A DNA stretch of 64,000 bases, from assembly GCF_007970185.1 (NCBI RefSeq), contig NZ_CP042431.1:6555342-6619341 (forward strand). Direction: 5' to 3'. The notes under the pieces were generated by a model that did not search any database, was not told where the DNA came from, and was given only the letters and a program-made list of their open reading frames with translations. Every line of letters starts with the position of its first letter. Position 1 is the first letter of the stretch. This DNA is from Pseudobacter ginsenosidimutans. GTDB taxonomy: Bacteria > Bacteroidota > Bacteroidia > Chitinophagales > Chitinophagaceae. This document shows positions 44,415 to 52,743 of this stretch, in pieces. A program made the translations under genes and the position numbers.

Positions 44415-47400
44415 TTATAAGTTTACCTTAATACCAGCCACCACTGTCTTCACAGGTGGCACATTGGTGTATGCCTGCGTTTCCGGATCAGCGCCCTGGT
44501 ATCCGCTGATCGTAAATAAATTCTGCGCATAAGCGAACAACTGTATATCCATCCACTGCATCTTTTTCAATAAATGCCGGCTAAGATCATAAGAGAGCGC
44601 AATATTCCTGACCTTGATAAAGGATGCATCGCCATAAGCTGCATCTGAGGCGCCGAAATACATGCCGGCTATATAAGCATCGCCTGAATAACCTGTTGTC
44701 AGTTTTTGATATTCGGAGACATCGCCAGGCTTTCTCCAGTGATTGAGCAATGCTTTGGGAAGGTTGATGCTCCGGCTACCGATGGGAGCTCCGGTATAAA
44801 TAGATTGCCGGAATGTGGCGCCGACCTGCTTTCTGAACTCAAGCATGATATCGAAAGTAAAATCACCAATACGTATCGAGTTGTTGATACCACCTGTAAA
44901 CTTTGGAGTAGCAGGGTCCAGGTTGATAATGCGATCAGTCTTGTGCTCAGGTTCCACTGTTTTGCCATTGGCAGCAGAATAATATTGAAATACGCCGGTA
45001 GCAGGGTCCACTCCCAGTAAATGATAGAGTTTTCTTACGTTCACGGATTCACCTACAGTATAAGTATTGGCATAGCTGGAGGTTTCGATACCCGGGAAGT
45101 CAATGAGCTTGTTCCTGCCAATATTGATATTCAGACTGGTGGTCCAGTTAAAACCTTTCTTCTTTACATTTTGCGTGGTAAGCACAAAATCGAAACCTGA
45201 ATTTTCCACTGTAGCATTCTGGTTCATGGTCACATTTGCAAAGCCGGTTTGAAAAGGAAGTCTGTAAGCGAGCAACTGATTGCCACACCTGTTCCTGTAC
45301 CAGGCCAGCGTGAAGAACAGTCTGCCTTGCAGGAATTCCAGCTCAGTACCTATTTCCAGTTTCTTATTCACGGCCCAGCTAAAATCCGGGTTATAGAGGT
45401 TCATCGGATTATAACCAACAGAACCCTGGTAGGAATTGTAAGTAGGTTGCCAGTTATCGATGAATTGATAATCCGAAATAGCATCATTACCGGTAGTGCC
45501 ATAACTTGCCCTTAGCTTACCATAGCTGAGAAAATTGAAATGATCGCGTATCAATGAGGTTTCGGAAAATATCCAGCCCAATCCAACAGAGCCGAAATTG
45601 CCTACCTGCTTGCCAGGCCCGAACCTGCTTGAATAATCCCTTCTCAGATTGATATCTGCGATATACCTGCTCTGAAGGATGTAATTGATCCTGCCATACA
45701 GTGAAGCATATTTGAATTCCCGTTCTCCGATATTACTCTTTTCGATCACAGTGGCGCCAGCCAGAGACTGCAACAGCAGATCATTGGTATAACCCGATCC
45801 TGTAATCTCAGAGGAAGATTCGAATTCTTTCTGAATGGTGGATCCTCCCACCATCACCAATTTACCTTTCCCTATGATCCGTTTATATTCCAGGCGCGGC
45901 TCTACGGTCCATATGCCTGATGTCCTTTTACCGAAAACGGATACACCCGATTTGAATGTTGGGTCCATCGCCTTGATTGGCCTCATAAATACCTCATCAA
46001 ATGAATTGGTATTATAACCCATGATAGTAGTGAATTGCAGCCCATCCAGGATCTTATAATTGATGGTCATATTGGTAAGCAGGCTGTAGGTCCTGCCTGT
46101 ATACCCCTGCTTCAGGTACTGCATAGGATTATTGGAGATCTCTATTCCCTTATAGGACCAAACCAGGTTACCATCCTTATCCAGGAAATCAGGATAATTG
46201 GGCAACGTTGTAAAGTTTCCCAGGGCATCAGATCTGCCTGCCGAATTGTTGGTTTGAAAAGTATAATTCGCGCCAAGGTCCAGCGAGAAACGTTTGTTGG
46301 GAGTCTCATGATGAAGGCTGAAATTAGCGCCCATCCGCCTGTCGAGGAAGTCGCCTCTCATTACATAGGTCTCTTCCCGGTAATTGGCAGAAAGCCTGAA
46401 ACTGGTATTGGCGCTGCCTCCCGACAATTGTGTAAATGCATCTGTAACCGTACTGGATTTTCCCAGGAAATAATCTGTCCAGTCTGTATCTTTTGTTGAA
46501 TCGAAAACCAGCAGGTCAAAATCCTCCGCCATATTGGGAGTCCGGCCATCATTCGCAATGGCTTCTTTTCTGAACGCCCTGTATTCTCTGGTGTTCATTA
46601 GCTCAACCGTTTTACCGATCCGGCTTACACCTTTGTACACAGTAGTATTCACTCTCAATTTGCCTTCCTGTCCTTTTTTGGTAGTGATCATAACCACGCC
46701 ATTGGCGCCCCTGGAACCGAATATGGCCGTAGCATCAGCATCTTTCAATACTTCAATGCTTTCGATATCTGCCGGATTGATAGCAGTCAATGGGCTGATA
46801 CCGCTATATTGATTTCCATAAAAGGCAGCTGTTCCCGGCGCCGCGAGTGAATTGAGTTGATTCACATTTCTGTTGTTGGGCGCAAAAGGAATACCATCGA
46901 TGATGATCAGCGGATTATCGAATGGCATCACATTGTTGTTGGTGGTAGGATTCAGGGTATTCTGTCCCCTGATCTGTATCTTAAAAGCTGCGCCAGGCAA
47001 GCCGCTGGTACTTGAAACGATCAAACCCGGCACCCTGCCCTGCAGTGCCGCAAGCGGATTGGCAACCGGCTGCCGTCCGATCTCTGCACTGCTTACTTTG
47101 GATATGGATCCTGTACTGTATCGCTGGGTTGTAATTCCATATTTGATGAATTGAATTTCGTCCAGCTTACTTATTTTTTTACTGGCAGATAAAAAAAGCT
47201 CCCTTCTTCCATTCAATTTTATTTCGATGGTTTCGATATCGGTGGAGCTGAATATGATCGTGGCTTTTTCATCCACCGCCTTCAATTCAAATTCGCCATT
47301 GCTATTGGTGCTGGTGGCTTTCGCAGTGCCTTTCACTGCTACAGTGGCGCCCGCAACCGGATCACCGCCCTCATTCACAAGGCGCCCTCTTACATCCACC

Positions 47401-47834
47401 AGCGGAGGAAGCAGCCGCATTTCTTCAGGTATAGTATTAACAGGTACCGGGGCTTTCGCCTTTACCACAATGAATTTTTTCCTGAGGGTATACGATAATG
47501 GTTGTTCTTTGAAGCAAAGCGCCAGTACATCTTCCAGCTTTGCATTCTCCACTTTCATGGTTACTGTTCGGGCGCCTGACATTTCTGTTTGGGTATACAC
47601 AAAACTGTACCCTGTTTGTTTCTCGATCTCCCTGAATACATTTTCGATTGGAACATTTTTCAGAGAGAATGTGAGTTGCTGCGAAAAACTTTTCGCACTC
47701 ACCTGTATGGCTACAGTCAATAGTAAGATGGCCGTCAATTTCATAGCCATTAGCGCCAGCTTTACCCGCTGGCAGGTTTTGGTTGTTGAAAACTCATCCC
47801 ATAGGAGAGCTTTACAAAGAGCCCTGAATAGCAT
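44415..47834 (-). CDS. SusC/RagA TonB-dependent transporter with STN signalling domain (locus 2)
   Basis: Outer-membrane importer of 1139 residues. Signal peptide after a 30-residue extension, ending SAKSFSQ as in locus 1. STN domain at about 52-125 (VPIENVFREIEKQTGYSF). Carboxypeptidase-like domain (VDVRGRLVNEGGDPVAGATVAVKGT, about 147-170 onward). Plug with VLKDADATAIFGSRGANGVVMI, then a beta-barrel ending near KTVVAGIKVNL. The shared STN and the upstream fecR and sigma genes make it a signalling transporter. The conserved hairpin lies 70 nt before its ATG. Confidence 0.93.
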   Translation of the reverse strand: MLFRALCKALLWDEFSTTKTCQRVKLALMAMKLTAILLLTVAIQVSAKSFSQQLTFSLKNVPIENVFREIEKQTGYSFVYTQTEMSGARTVTMKVENAKLEDVLALCFKEQPLSYTLRKKFIVVKAKAPVPVNTIPEEMRLLPPLVDVRGRLVNEGGDPVAGATVAVKGTAKATSTNSNGEFELKAVDEKATIIFSSTDIETIEIKLNGRRELFLSASKKISKLDEIQFIKYGITTQRYSTGSISKVSSAEIGRQPVANPLAALQGRVPGLIVSSTSGLPGAAFKIQIRGQNTLNPTTNNNVMPFDNPLIIIDGIPFAPNNRNVNQLNSLAAPGTAAFYGNQYSGISPLTAINPADIESIEVLKDADATAIFGSRGANGVVMITTKKGQEGKLRVNTTVYKGVSRIGKTVELMNTREYRAFRKEAIANDGRTPNMAEDFDLLVFDSTKDTDWTDYFLGKSSTVTDAFTQLSGGSANTSFRLSANYREETYVMRGDFLDRRMGANFSLHHETPNKRFSLDLGANYTFQTNNSAGRSDALGNFTTLPNYPDFLDKDGNLVWSYKGIEISNNPMQYLKQGYTGRTYSLLTNMTINYKILDGLQFTTIMGYNTNSFDEVFMRPIKAMDPTFKSGVSVFGKRTSGIWTVEPRLEYKRIIGKGKLVMVGGSTIQKEFESSSEITGSGYTNDLLLQSLAGATVIEKSNIGEREFKYASLYGRINYILQSRYIADINLRRDYSSRFGPGKQVGNFGSVGLGWIFSETSLIRDHFNFLSYGKLRASYGTTGNDAISDYQFIDNWQPTYNSYQGSVGYNPMNLYNPDFSWAVNKKLEIGTELEFLQGRLFFTLAWYRNRCGNQLLAYRLPFQTGFANVTMNQNATVENSGFDFVLTTQNVKKKGFNWTTSLNINIGRNKLIDFPGIETSSYANTYTVGESVNVRKLYHLLGVDPATGVFQYYSAANGKTVEPEHKTDRIINLDPATPKFTGGINNSIRIGDFTFDIMLEFRKQVGATFRQSIYTGAPIGSRSINLPKALLNHWRKPGDVSEYQKLTTGYSGDAYIAGMYFGASDAAYGDASFIKVRNIALSYDLSRHLLKKMQWMDIQLFAYAQNLFTISGYQGADPETQAYTNVPPVKTVVAGIKVNL

Positions 47835-47904
47835 AACTTTGCTTAGTTTGGGTTAAACAATAAACAGTCCGACAGATTGAATATTCGGGTTAACCTGAAC
47901 AATT

Positions 47905-47929
47905 CCGGGAAGTGCTGCAATCACTTCCC
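47905..47929 (-). promoter_or_regulatory. Conserved hairpin in the fecR-susC gap (locus 2)
   Basis: GGGAAGTG (47907-47914) pairs perfectly with CACTTCCC (47922-47929); the 7-nt loop CTGCAAT holds GCAA. It lies 42 bp after the fecR stop and about 70 nt before the susC ATG, the same place as the locus 1 copy. Flanking CCGGG on one side and the T/A-run on the other are also shared. Confidence 0.6.
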
Positions 47930-47971
47930 TTTTTTGTTGGTCAACACCTTCAAAAGATTTTTCTGCTTCAA

Positions 47972-49123
47972 TTATTTCATAACGATAATTTTCCTTCCTT
48001 CGATCTTGAAATGTACCCTGTCTGTGAGTTCCAGCAGTTTCAGCAATTCAGAAATGGGCTCATTCCTTGGGATTTTTGCAACAAACAGGTGCGGCACGGC
48101 ATCCTGGTATTCCACTTCAACATCATACCATCTTTCCACTTCGCGCATGATCACTTCCATATTGCTGTTATTGAAATAGAACCTGCCATTTCTCCAGGCC
48201 ATCACGTTTTCCAGATCAGCATGATCTATCACTTCGAGGCCGGCGGCAAGCCTGGCCTGTTGCCCCGGTTTCAGCATGGCAACAGTTCCCTTACCACTCA
48301 CACGTACTTTTCCTTCCAGGAGAGTGGTGCGTACCGCGCCCTCATTGGTATAGGCATTGATGTTGAAATGGGTACCCAGCACTTCTACTTCAGCGCCATT
48401 TGCCAGAACCGTAAAACGTCTTGAAACATCTTTGGCCACTTCGAAATATGCCTCACCTGTTATTTCCACTCTCCGTTCCTTATCATTGAAGGAAACAGGA
48501 AAGCGGATACTGGAAGCAGCATTGAGCCATACTTTGGTGCCATCAGACAATTCAGTTGCAAATATTTCTGCTTTGGCTGTAGTGATAGTATTATAAAGCA
48601 CTTCCTTTGCTCCTGCTCTTTCTTCATAGATCAGCCTGTTACCCTGATGGATAACCGATGTATTGCCCTGTGTGGTCAACTCCCCTATTGCAGCGCTGTC
48701 GAGAATGATGATGCTGCTATCAGCCAGCATCAGTCTGGCACTGTATTTACCGGGATTCACATCATTCCTGAACCGCTGTTCCTGGCTCAGGGGCGTTTTG
48801 GTTTTATCAACGGACCTGTTGAATAACATGAGGTAGCCTCCCGCCGCCAATAACAACAGGATTGATGCAGCAGCAACCAGTTGCTTCCAATGAAACTTCC
48901 TGATCACAGGCTGCCTGCCATCCAGTATGCCTGACAGGAAATTTTCGGCTTCTTCTTCTTCCATTGCCACCAGCGGCTCCTTTTCCCAATACTCCTGCTC
49001 CAACCTGAGCAGAATGTCCTTGTTCCCGGGATCAAGAGCAAGCTCAGCCAGTTCCTTCTCTTCTGCCGCTGATATGGTCTTATCCATATACAGTCCGAAA
49101 AGATAGCGGATGCGATCGAACAT
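47972..49123 (-). CDS. FecR family anti-sigma factor (locus 2)
   Basis: Inner-membrane regulator paired with the locus 2 sigma factor. The 383 residues have an N-terminal cytoplasmic part with MDKTISAAEEKELAEL, one TM helix (about 83-100, QLVAAASILLLLAAGGYLMLF), and the FecR domain (LSDGTKVWLNAASSIRFPVSF). A C-terminal STN-like stretch follows (FNNSNMEVIMREVERWYDVEVEY). The same layout is seen in the locus 1 FecR. It lies 106 bp after the sigma gene. Confidence 0.93.
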   Translation of the reverse strand: MFDRIRYLFGLYMDKTISAAEEKELAELALDPGNKDILLRLEQEYWEKEPLVAMEEEEAENFLSGILDGRQPVIRKFHWKQLVAAASILLLLAAGGYLMLFNRSVDKTKTPLSQEQRFRNDVNPGKYSARLMLADSSIIILDSAAIGELTTQGNTSVIHQGNRLIYEERAGAKEVLYNTITTAKAEIFATELSDGTKVWLNAASSIRFPVSFNDKERRVEITGEAYFEVAKDVSRRFTVLANGAEVEVLGTHFNINAYTNEGAVRTTLLEGKVRVSGKGTVAMLKPGQQARLAAGLEVIDHADLENVMAWRNGRFYFNNSNMEVIMREVERWYDVEVEYQDAVPHLFVAKIPRNEPISELLKLLELTDRVHFKIEGRKIIVMK

Positions 49124-49229
49124 GGGCCATTCGTTTATTTGAAATGATAGGATGACTGCTTTTCAGGAACAGTCCGATAAGAAAGAGACATCAACCGGTC
49201 CCAGGTACCAGAAGATTTACCAGTTTTTT

Positions 49230-49829
49230 TTAAATAATGCCATGCAGTACAAAAATGGCTACTGCATATGGCCCATAGGAGATATGGATATCGTTCCTCA
49301 TAGATTGTAAGGCTTCTGAAATGGTATTTGAAACTGTGCGGCGGGTGATACCCAGCAGATCTGCGATCTCCTGGTGACTAAGCCCTTCATCCCGACTGAG
49401 CAGCAGGATCTTTCTTTGTTGAGGAGTCAGCCTTTGAATGGCTTTTTGAATAGCGGACTGAACTTCCCGGCTGGTGATCCTGTCTTCTCCTTCAGATTTG
49501 ATATTTATGGAGTCCGTCTTTTGAAGTTCAGCTACAATCAGCGTTTCCTTTGCCCGGCGCTGGAAGCTGCGATGCGCTGCATGCCGGGCTGCCGCAAACA
49601 GGTAGCTGTCGAATTGATCGATGTCTGCCAGTTTATGCCGGTTCTTCCAGATGTTCAGGAAAACATCATGCACGATATCTTCAGCCGTTTCTTTTGAAGA
49701 GGAAATTTTGAGAATATAGTTCCTGAGCTTACCTGCGTACTGATGAAAGATGATCCGGAATGCATCCTCACTACCTTCTGCAATCTTTTGCAGGATCAGC
49801 TTTTCATCGTATGTAGGGCTCAGGTGCAA
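49230..49829 (-). CDS. ECF sigma-70 factor (locus 2)
   Basis: Sigma factor of 199 residues with region 2 (about 25-90, with AEDIVHDVFLNIWKNRH) and region 4 (about 130-185, LTPQQRKILLLSRDEGLSHQEIADLLGI). The frame has no ATG near its start: the first possible codon is TTG at 49829 (TTG CAC CTG AGC), with an in-frame TAG seven codons upstream, so a TTG start is likely. A hydrophobic C-terminal tail (YGPYAVAIFVLHGII) follows region 4. It is divergent from folC across 186 bp. Confidence 0.9.
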   Translation of the reverse strand: MHLSPTYDEKLILQKIAEGSEDAFRIIFHQYAGKLRNYILKISSSKETAEDIVHDVFLNIWKNRHKLADIDQFDSYLFAAARHAAHRSFQRRAKETLIVAELQKTDSINIKSEGEDRITSREVQSAIQKAIQRLTPQQRKILLLSRDEGLSHQEIADLLGITRRTVSNTISEALQSMRNDIHISYGPYAVAIFVLHGII

Positions 49830-49969
49830 AGGCTTTTGGTTGACTCCGCTAAAAGTAACAAAATCCCGACATATGTTTACTTTATCCTTGTATTAGATTT
49901 TCTCGATAAAAACAGCCCGCCTCTTAGTCGTTGCTGTCCTCCCCTTCCTTTATGGGGACGATCTAAAAT

Positions 49970-49999
49970 TTTGTCAGCTTTGCAGGTTCCTTAGTTTTG
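49970..49999 (+). promoter_or_regulatory. Promoter of folC (-33 TTTG and -7 TAGTTTTG)
   Basis: TTTG at 49970-49973 and TAGTTTTG at 49992-49999 are separated by 18 bp. Both boxes match the Bacteroidota sigma-ABfr consensus exactly and the ATG of folC lies 16 bp further on. This is the best promoter match found in the window. Confidence 0.68.
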
Positions 50000-50015
50000 T
50001 GATCCAATACTGAAA

Positions 50016-51308
50016 ATGACCTATCAGGAAACGATCGATTATCTCTTCAACCGGCTGCCCATGTTCAGCCGCCTGGGAGCTGCGGCCTATAAAAAAGACC
50101 TGCACAATACCATTGCCCTTTGTGAATTCCTGGGCAATCCGCAACAGCGCGTCAAAACCATCCATATTGCCGGCACCAACGGGAAAGGCAGCACCAGTCA
50201 TATGCTGGCCGCCATCCTCCAAAGTGCGGGTTATAAAACAGGGCTCTATACTTCGCCTCATTTAAAAGATTTCCGAGAGCGGTTCCGCATCAACGGTGAA
50301 ATGATCAGCGAAGCATTTGTGACCAGGTTCACAGAGAAGATCAAACCTGCTATCGATCAGATAGAGCCCAGCTTCTTCGAGATCACCGTGGCCATGGCCT
50401 TCGACTGGTTTGAGGAAGCACAGGTAGACATTGCCGTTATCGAGACCGGTCTCGGCGGTCGTCTCGACAGTACCAATGTGATCAGCCCCGAGCTCAGCAT
50501 CATTACCAATATCGGTTATGATCATATGAACCTGCTGGGTGATACGCTGGAACTGATCGCTTTTGAAAAGGCTGGTATCATCAAGCCCGGCATTCCGGTA
50601 GTATTGGGCGAAACCAGCCCGGAGACCAGGCCGGTATTTGAAAAAGTAGCGGCAGAAAAGCAATCCCCTCTCCTCTTTGCAGATCATCTCCGCTATGCAG
50701 CCGACTGGCAATACCAACACCATCAACTGGTGGTGCAGGTAGCTAATCATACCAGCGCAGACAGAACAAGCTATACCCTGGATTTGCCGGGATTCTACCA
50801 GACAAAGAACCTGATGACCATCCTGGAAGCCGTTCACCAGCTACAATTGAAGCATTGGAATATTCCTGCTGAAGCCGTTCAGAAAGGACTGGCGCATGTG
50901 AAGAAACTAACGGGTCTGCATGGCCGCTGGGAAGTGGTGCATACCAGACCGGTGATAGTACTGGACGTAGGACATAATGAGGATGGCATCAAACAAATTG
51001 TAGCGCAACTGGAACTTACACCATACCGTCATCTGCATATCGTGATCGGTATGGTCAAGGACAAAGAGATCGATCATGCACTGGCTCTCTTACCCAAAGA
51101 AGCTGTGTATTATTTCACGCGCGCACAGATCCCAAGGGCACTGCCGGAAGATGAACTGGCTGCAAAAGGAGCGGGTTACGGTCTTAACGGTCACCATTAC
51201 CCCAGCGTACCAGATGCATTGCAGGCTGCGAAGCAGGCTGCGCATACGGATGATCTGATACTTGTTTGTGGTAGCGTGTTTGTAGTGGGTGAAGTGCCTG
51301 AATTATAA
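50016..51308 (+). CDS. folC: Folylpolyglutamate synthase / dihydrofolate synthase
   Basis: Adds glutamate to folates (and often also to dihydropteroate) with ATP, in the cytosol. The 430-residue length is normal. The ATP loop is GTNGKGST (53-60). The family block IETGLGGRLDSTNVI comes next, followed by ITNIGYDHMNLLG and the C-terminal VLDVGHNEDGIKQI. It is a single gene with its own promoter and a strong terminator. Confidence 0.94.
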   Translation: MTYQETIDYLFNRLPMFSRLGAAAYKKDLHNTIALCEFLGNPQQRVKTIHIAGTNGKGSTSHMLAAILQSAGYKTGLYTSPHLKDFRERFRINGEMISEAFVTRFTEKIKPAIDQIEPSFFEITVAMAFDWFEEAQVDIAVIETGLGGRLDSTNVISPELSIITNIGYDHMNLLGDTLELIAFEKAGIIKPGIPVVLGETSPETRPVFEKVAAEKQSPLLFADHLRYAADWQYQHHQLVVQVANHTSADRTSYTLDLPGFYQTKNLMTILEAVHQLQLKHWNIPAEAVQKGLAHVKKLTGLHGRWEVVHTRPVIVLDVGHNEDGIKQIVAQLELTPYRHLHIVIGMVKDKEIDHALALLPKEAVYYFTRAQIPRALPEDELAAKGAGYGLNGHHYPSVPDALQAAKQAAHTDDLILVCGSVFVVGEVPEL

Positions 51309-51329
51309 TTAGCTTCTTATATAATAAAA

Positions 51330-51363
51330 CAAGCGGCCATATCAGTGTTGATATGGCCGCTTG
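51330..51363. terminator. Bidirectional terminator between folC and the OmpA gene
   Basis: A perfect 15-bp stem: 51330-51344 pairs with 51349-51363 around the 4-nt loop GTGT. The plus strand continues into GCTTT; the minus strand ends in TTTTATTAT. The flanking genes converge. Confidence 0.85.
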
Positions 51364-51381
51364 CTTTAAATAAGCTTCCGT

Positions 51382-52722
51382 TTATTTTACTGTAACAGTC
51401 ACTCTCCTGTTGAGACGCCTGTTATGTTCAGAAGTATTGGGAACAAGGGGTTGAGTTGAACGGGCAGAGCTCAACTCCATGCGGCTTTCAGCAATACCCT
51501 TATCACGCAGATAAGCAGCCACAGCTTTTGCACGGTTGATCCCCACAGTTTCATTTTCCTTTTCGGTACCGATATCGCAGGTATGTCCAACAAGAGCCAC
51601 CTGCAGATCAGGATACTTGTTCAGGATATTCGCAACACTGTCCAGGTGCGGCTTCAAAGCCTCAGGCACTGCTGTGCTATTCAGTTCACTGAAGACCACA
51701 GGAGCTTGTACCTGTTCTGTTTCTGCTTTGGTGATCACCGGAGCAGGAGCAGGTTCAGGTTTCTTTTCTTCCACCGGTGCGGGTGCGGGTGCGGGTGCAG
51801 GCGTTGGTTCCTGAACGGATTTGGGTTCTTCCTTCACTTCAACAGGGGCTGCAACCACTACTGGCTCAGCCACTGGTTTCGCATCTTTCTTTTTCTTCAC
51901 AAAACCCAGTTTCACCTGCAGGCCGTAAGCCAGCAGTTTGGCATCGCCGCCTTTGAGAAGCAATCCGGTCACCTGTACATTGTTGATGCCGGTTGGACTG
52001 TAATTCACCAGGGCAGCAGATTCGTCTCTGTTCTTGCGCATATCGGTGAGGCCGTAATCGATATATACGCCGGTGTACAATCTCATGGAAGAACCAAGAG
52101 GGAAGCTAAGACCGGTAGCAGCGCTGAGAGTGGCTGTGGGCTTCAGTTCGGGCTCATATTCTTTTTCCAGGTTGTTCACAACGCCAAATCCGTGCTGGGG
52201 TACATTATCCAGTTCCACATTGAAGTCGGGATAATATCCACTCATCGCCAGCTGGCTGGCAGATGCTTTCGATTTCACATTGAAGGGAAACAGGAATTTA
52301 CCGCCGCCATTCAGGTACCACTGTGTTTTACCGGTAGTATGGTATTGCAGCATCAGTGGAATGCCGGCAGTGAAGAAGCTGAGCTTTTCTTCATATCCTT
52401 CCGGCTTAACCCTGAACTCGAAAGCTGATTCTTCTTCGTCTATCGCATAGGAACTGAAGAGAGAGCCATTATCGAGCGTGGTTTTGGTATTGTAATAACC
52501 ACCGGCGAGGCCGGTGATCAGTCCCCATCTCTTTCCTAACGGAAAAGTGTAATTGAAACCGAGTGCACCGCCGGGCTGTATTTTGGCCTTGCCGCCTGTT
52601 ATATCATACTGCAGGCCCTGTAATCCTCCATTCAATTCCACACCAAACTCCTGTGCATTGGCATGCACAGCGATGACCATGATACTGCCTGTTGTCAAAA
52701 TCCGGAATAATGTCTTTTTCAT
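51382..52722 (-). CDS. OmpA family outer-membrane protein
   Basis: Envelope protein of 446 residues. After a signal peptide (ending ANAQ, about 24) comes a beta-barrel-like domain (about 25-280). A Pro/Ala/Glu-rich linker (about 283-340, with repeated AP pairs) leads to a C-terminal OmpA peptidoglycan-binding domain (about 345-446, with GHTCDIGTEKENETVGINRAKAV and NRRLNRRV). It is 21 bp downstream of the large T9SS cargo gene, so they are probably cotranscribed. It may anchor or assist surface display, but this is inference. Confidence 0.88.
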   Translation of the reverse strand: MKKTLFRILTTGSIMVIAVHANAQEFGVELNGGLQGLQYDITGGKAKIQPGGALGFNYTFPLGKRWGLITGLAGGYYNTKTTLDNGSLFSSYAIDEEESAFEFRVKPEGYEEKLSFFTAGIPLMLQYHTTGKTQWYLNGGGKFLFPFNVKSKASASQLAMSGYYPDFNVELDNVPQHGFGVVNNLEKEYEPELKPTATLSAATGLSFPLGSSMRLYTGVYIDYGLTDMRKNRDESAALVNYSPTGINNVQVTGLLLKGGDAKLLAYGLQVKLGFVKKKKDAKPVAEPVVVAAPVEVKEEPKSVQEPTPAPAPAPAPVEEKKPEPAPAPVITKAETEQVQAPVVFSELNSTAVPEALKPHLDSVANILNKYPDLQVALVGHTCDIGTEKENETVGINRAKAVAAYLRDKGIAESRMELSSARSTQPLVPNTSEHNRRLNRRVTVTVK

Positions 52723-52743
52723 AATCGAAATTTCCCTTGCTTG

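Noticed and set aside
51583-52428. 281-codon open frame on the plus strand with Cys/Gly-rich repeats
   Set aside because: The repeats are the reverse reading of the Pro/Ala linker of the OmpA protein; no independent evidence for a gene.
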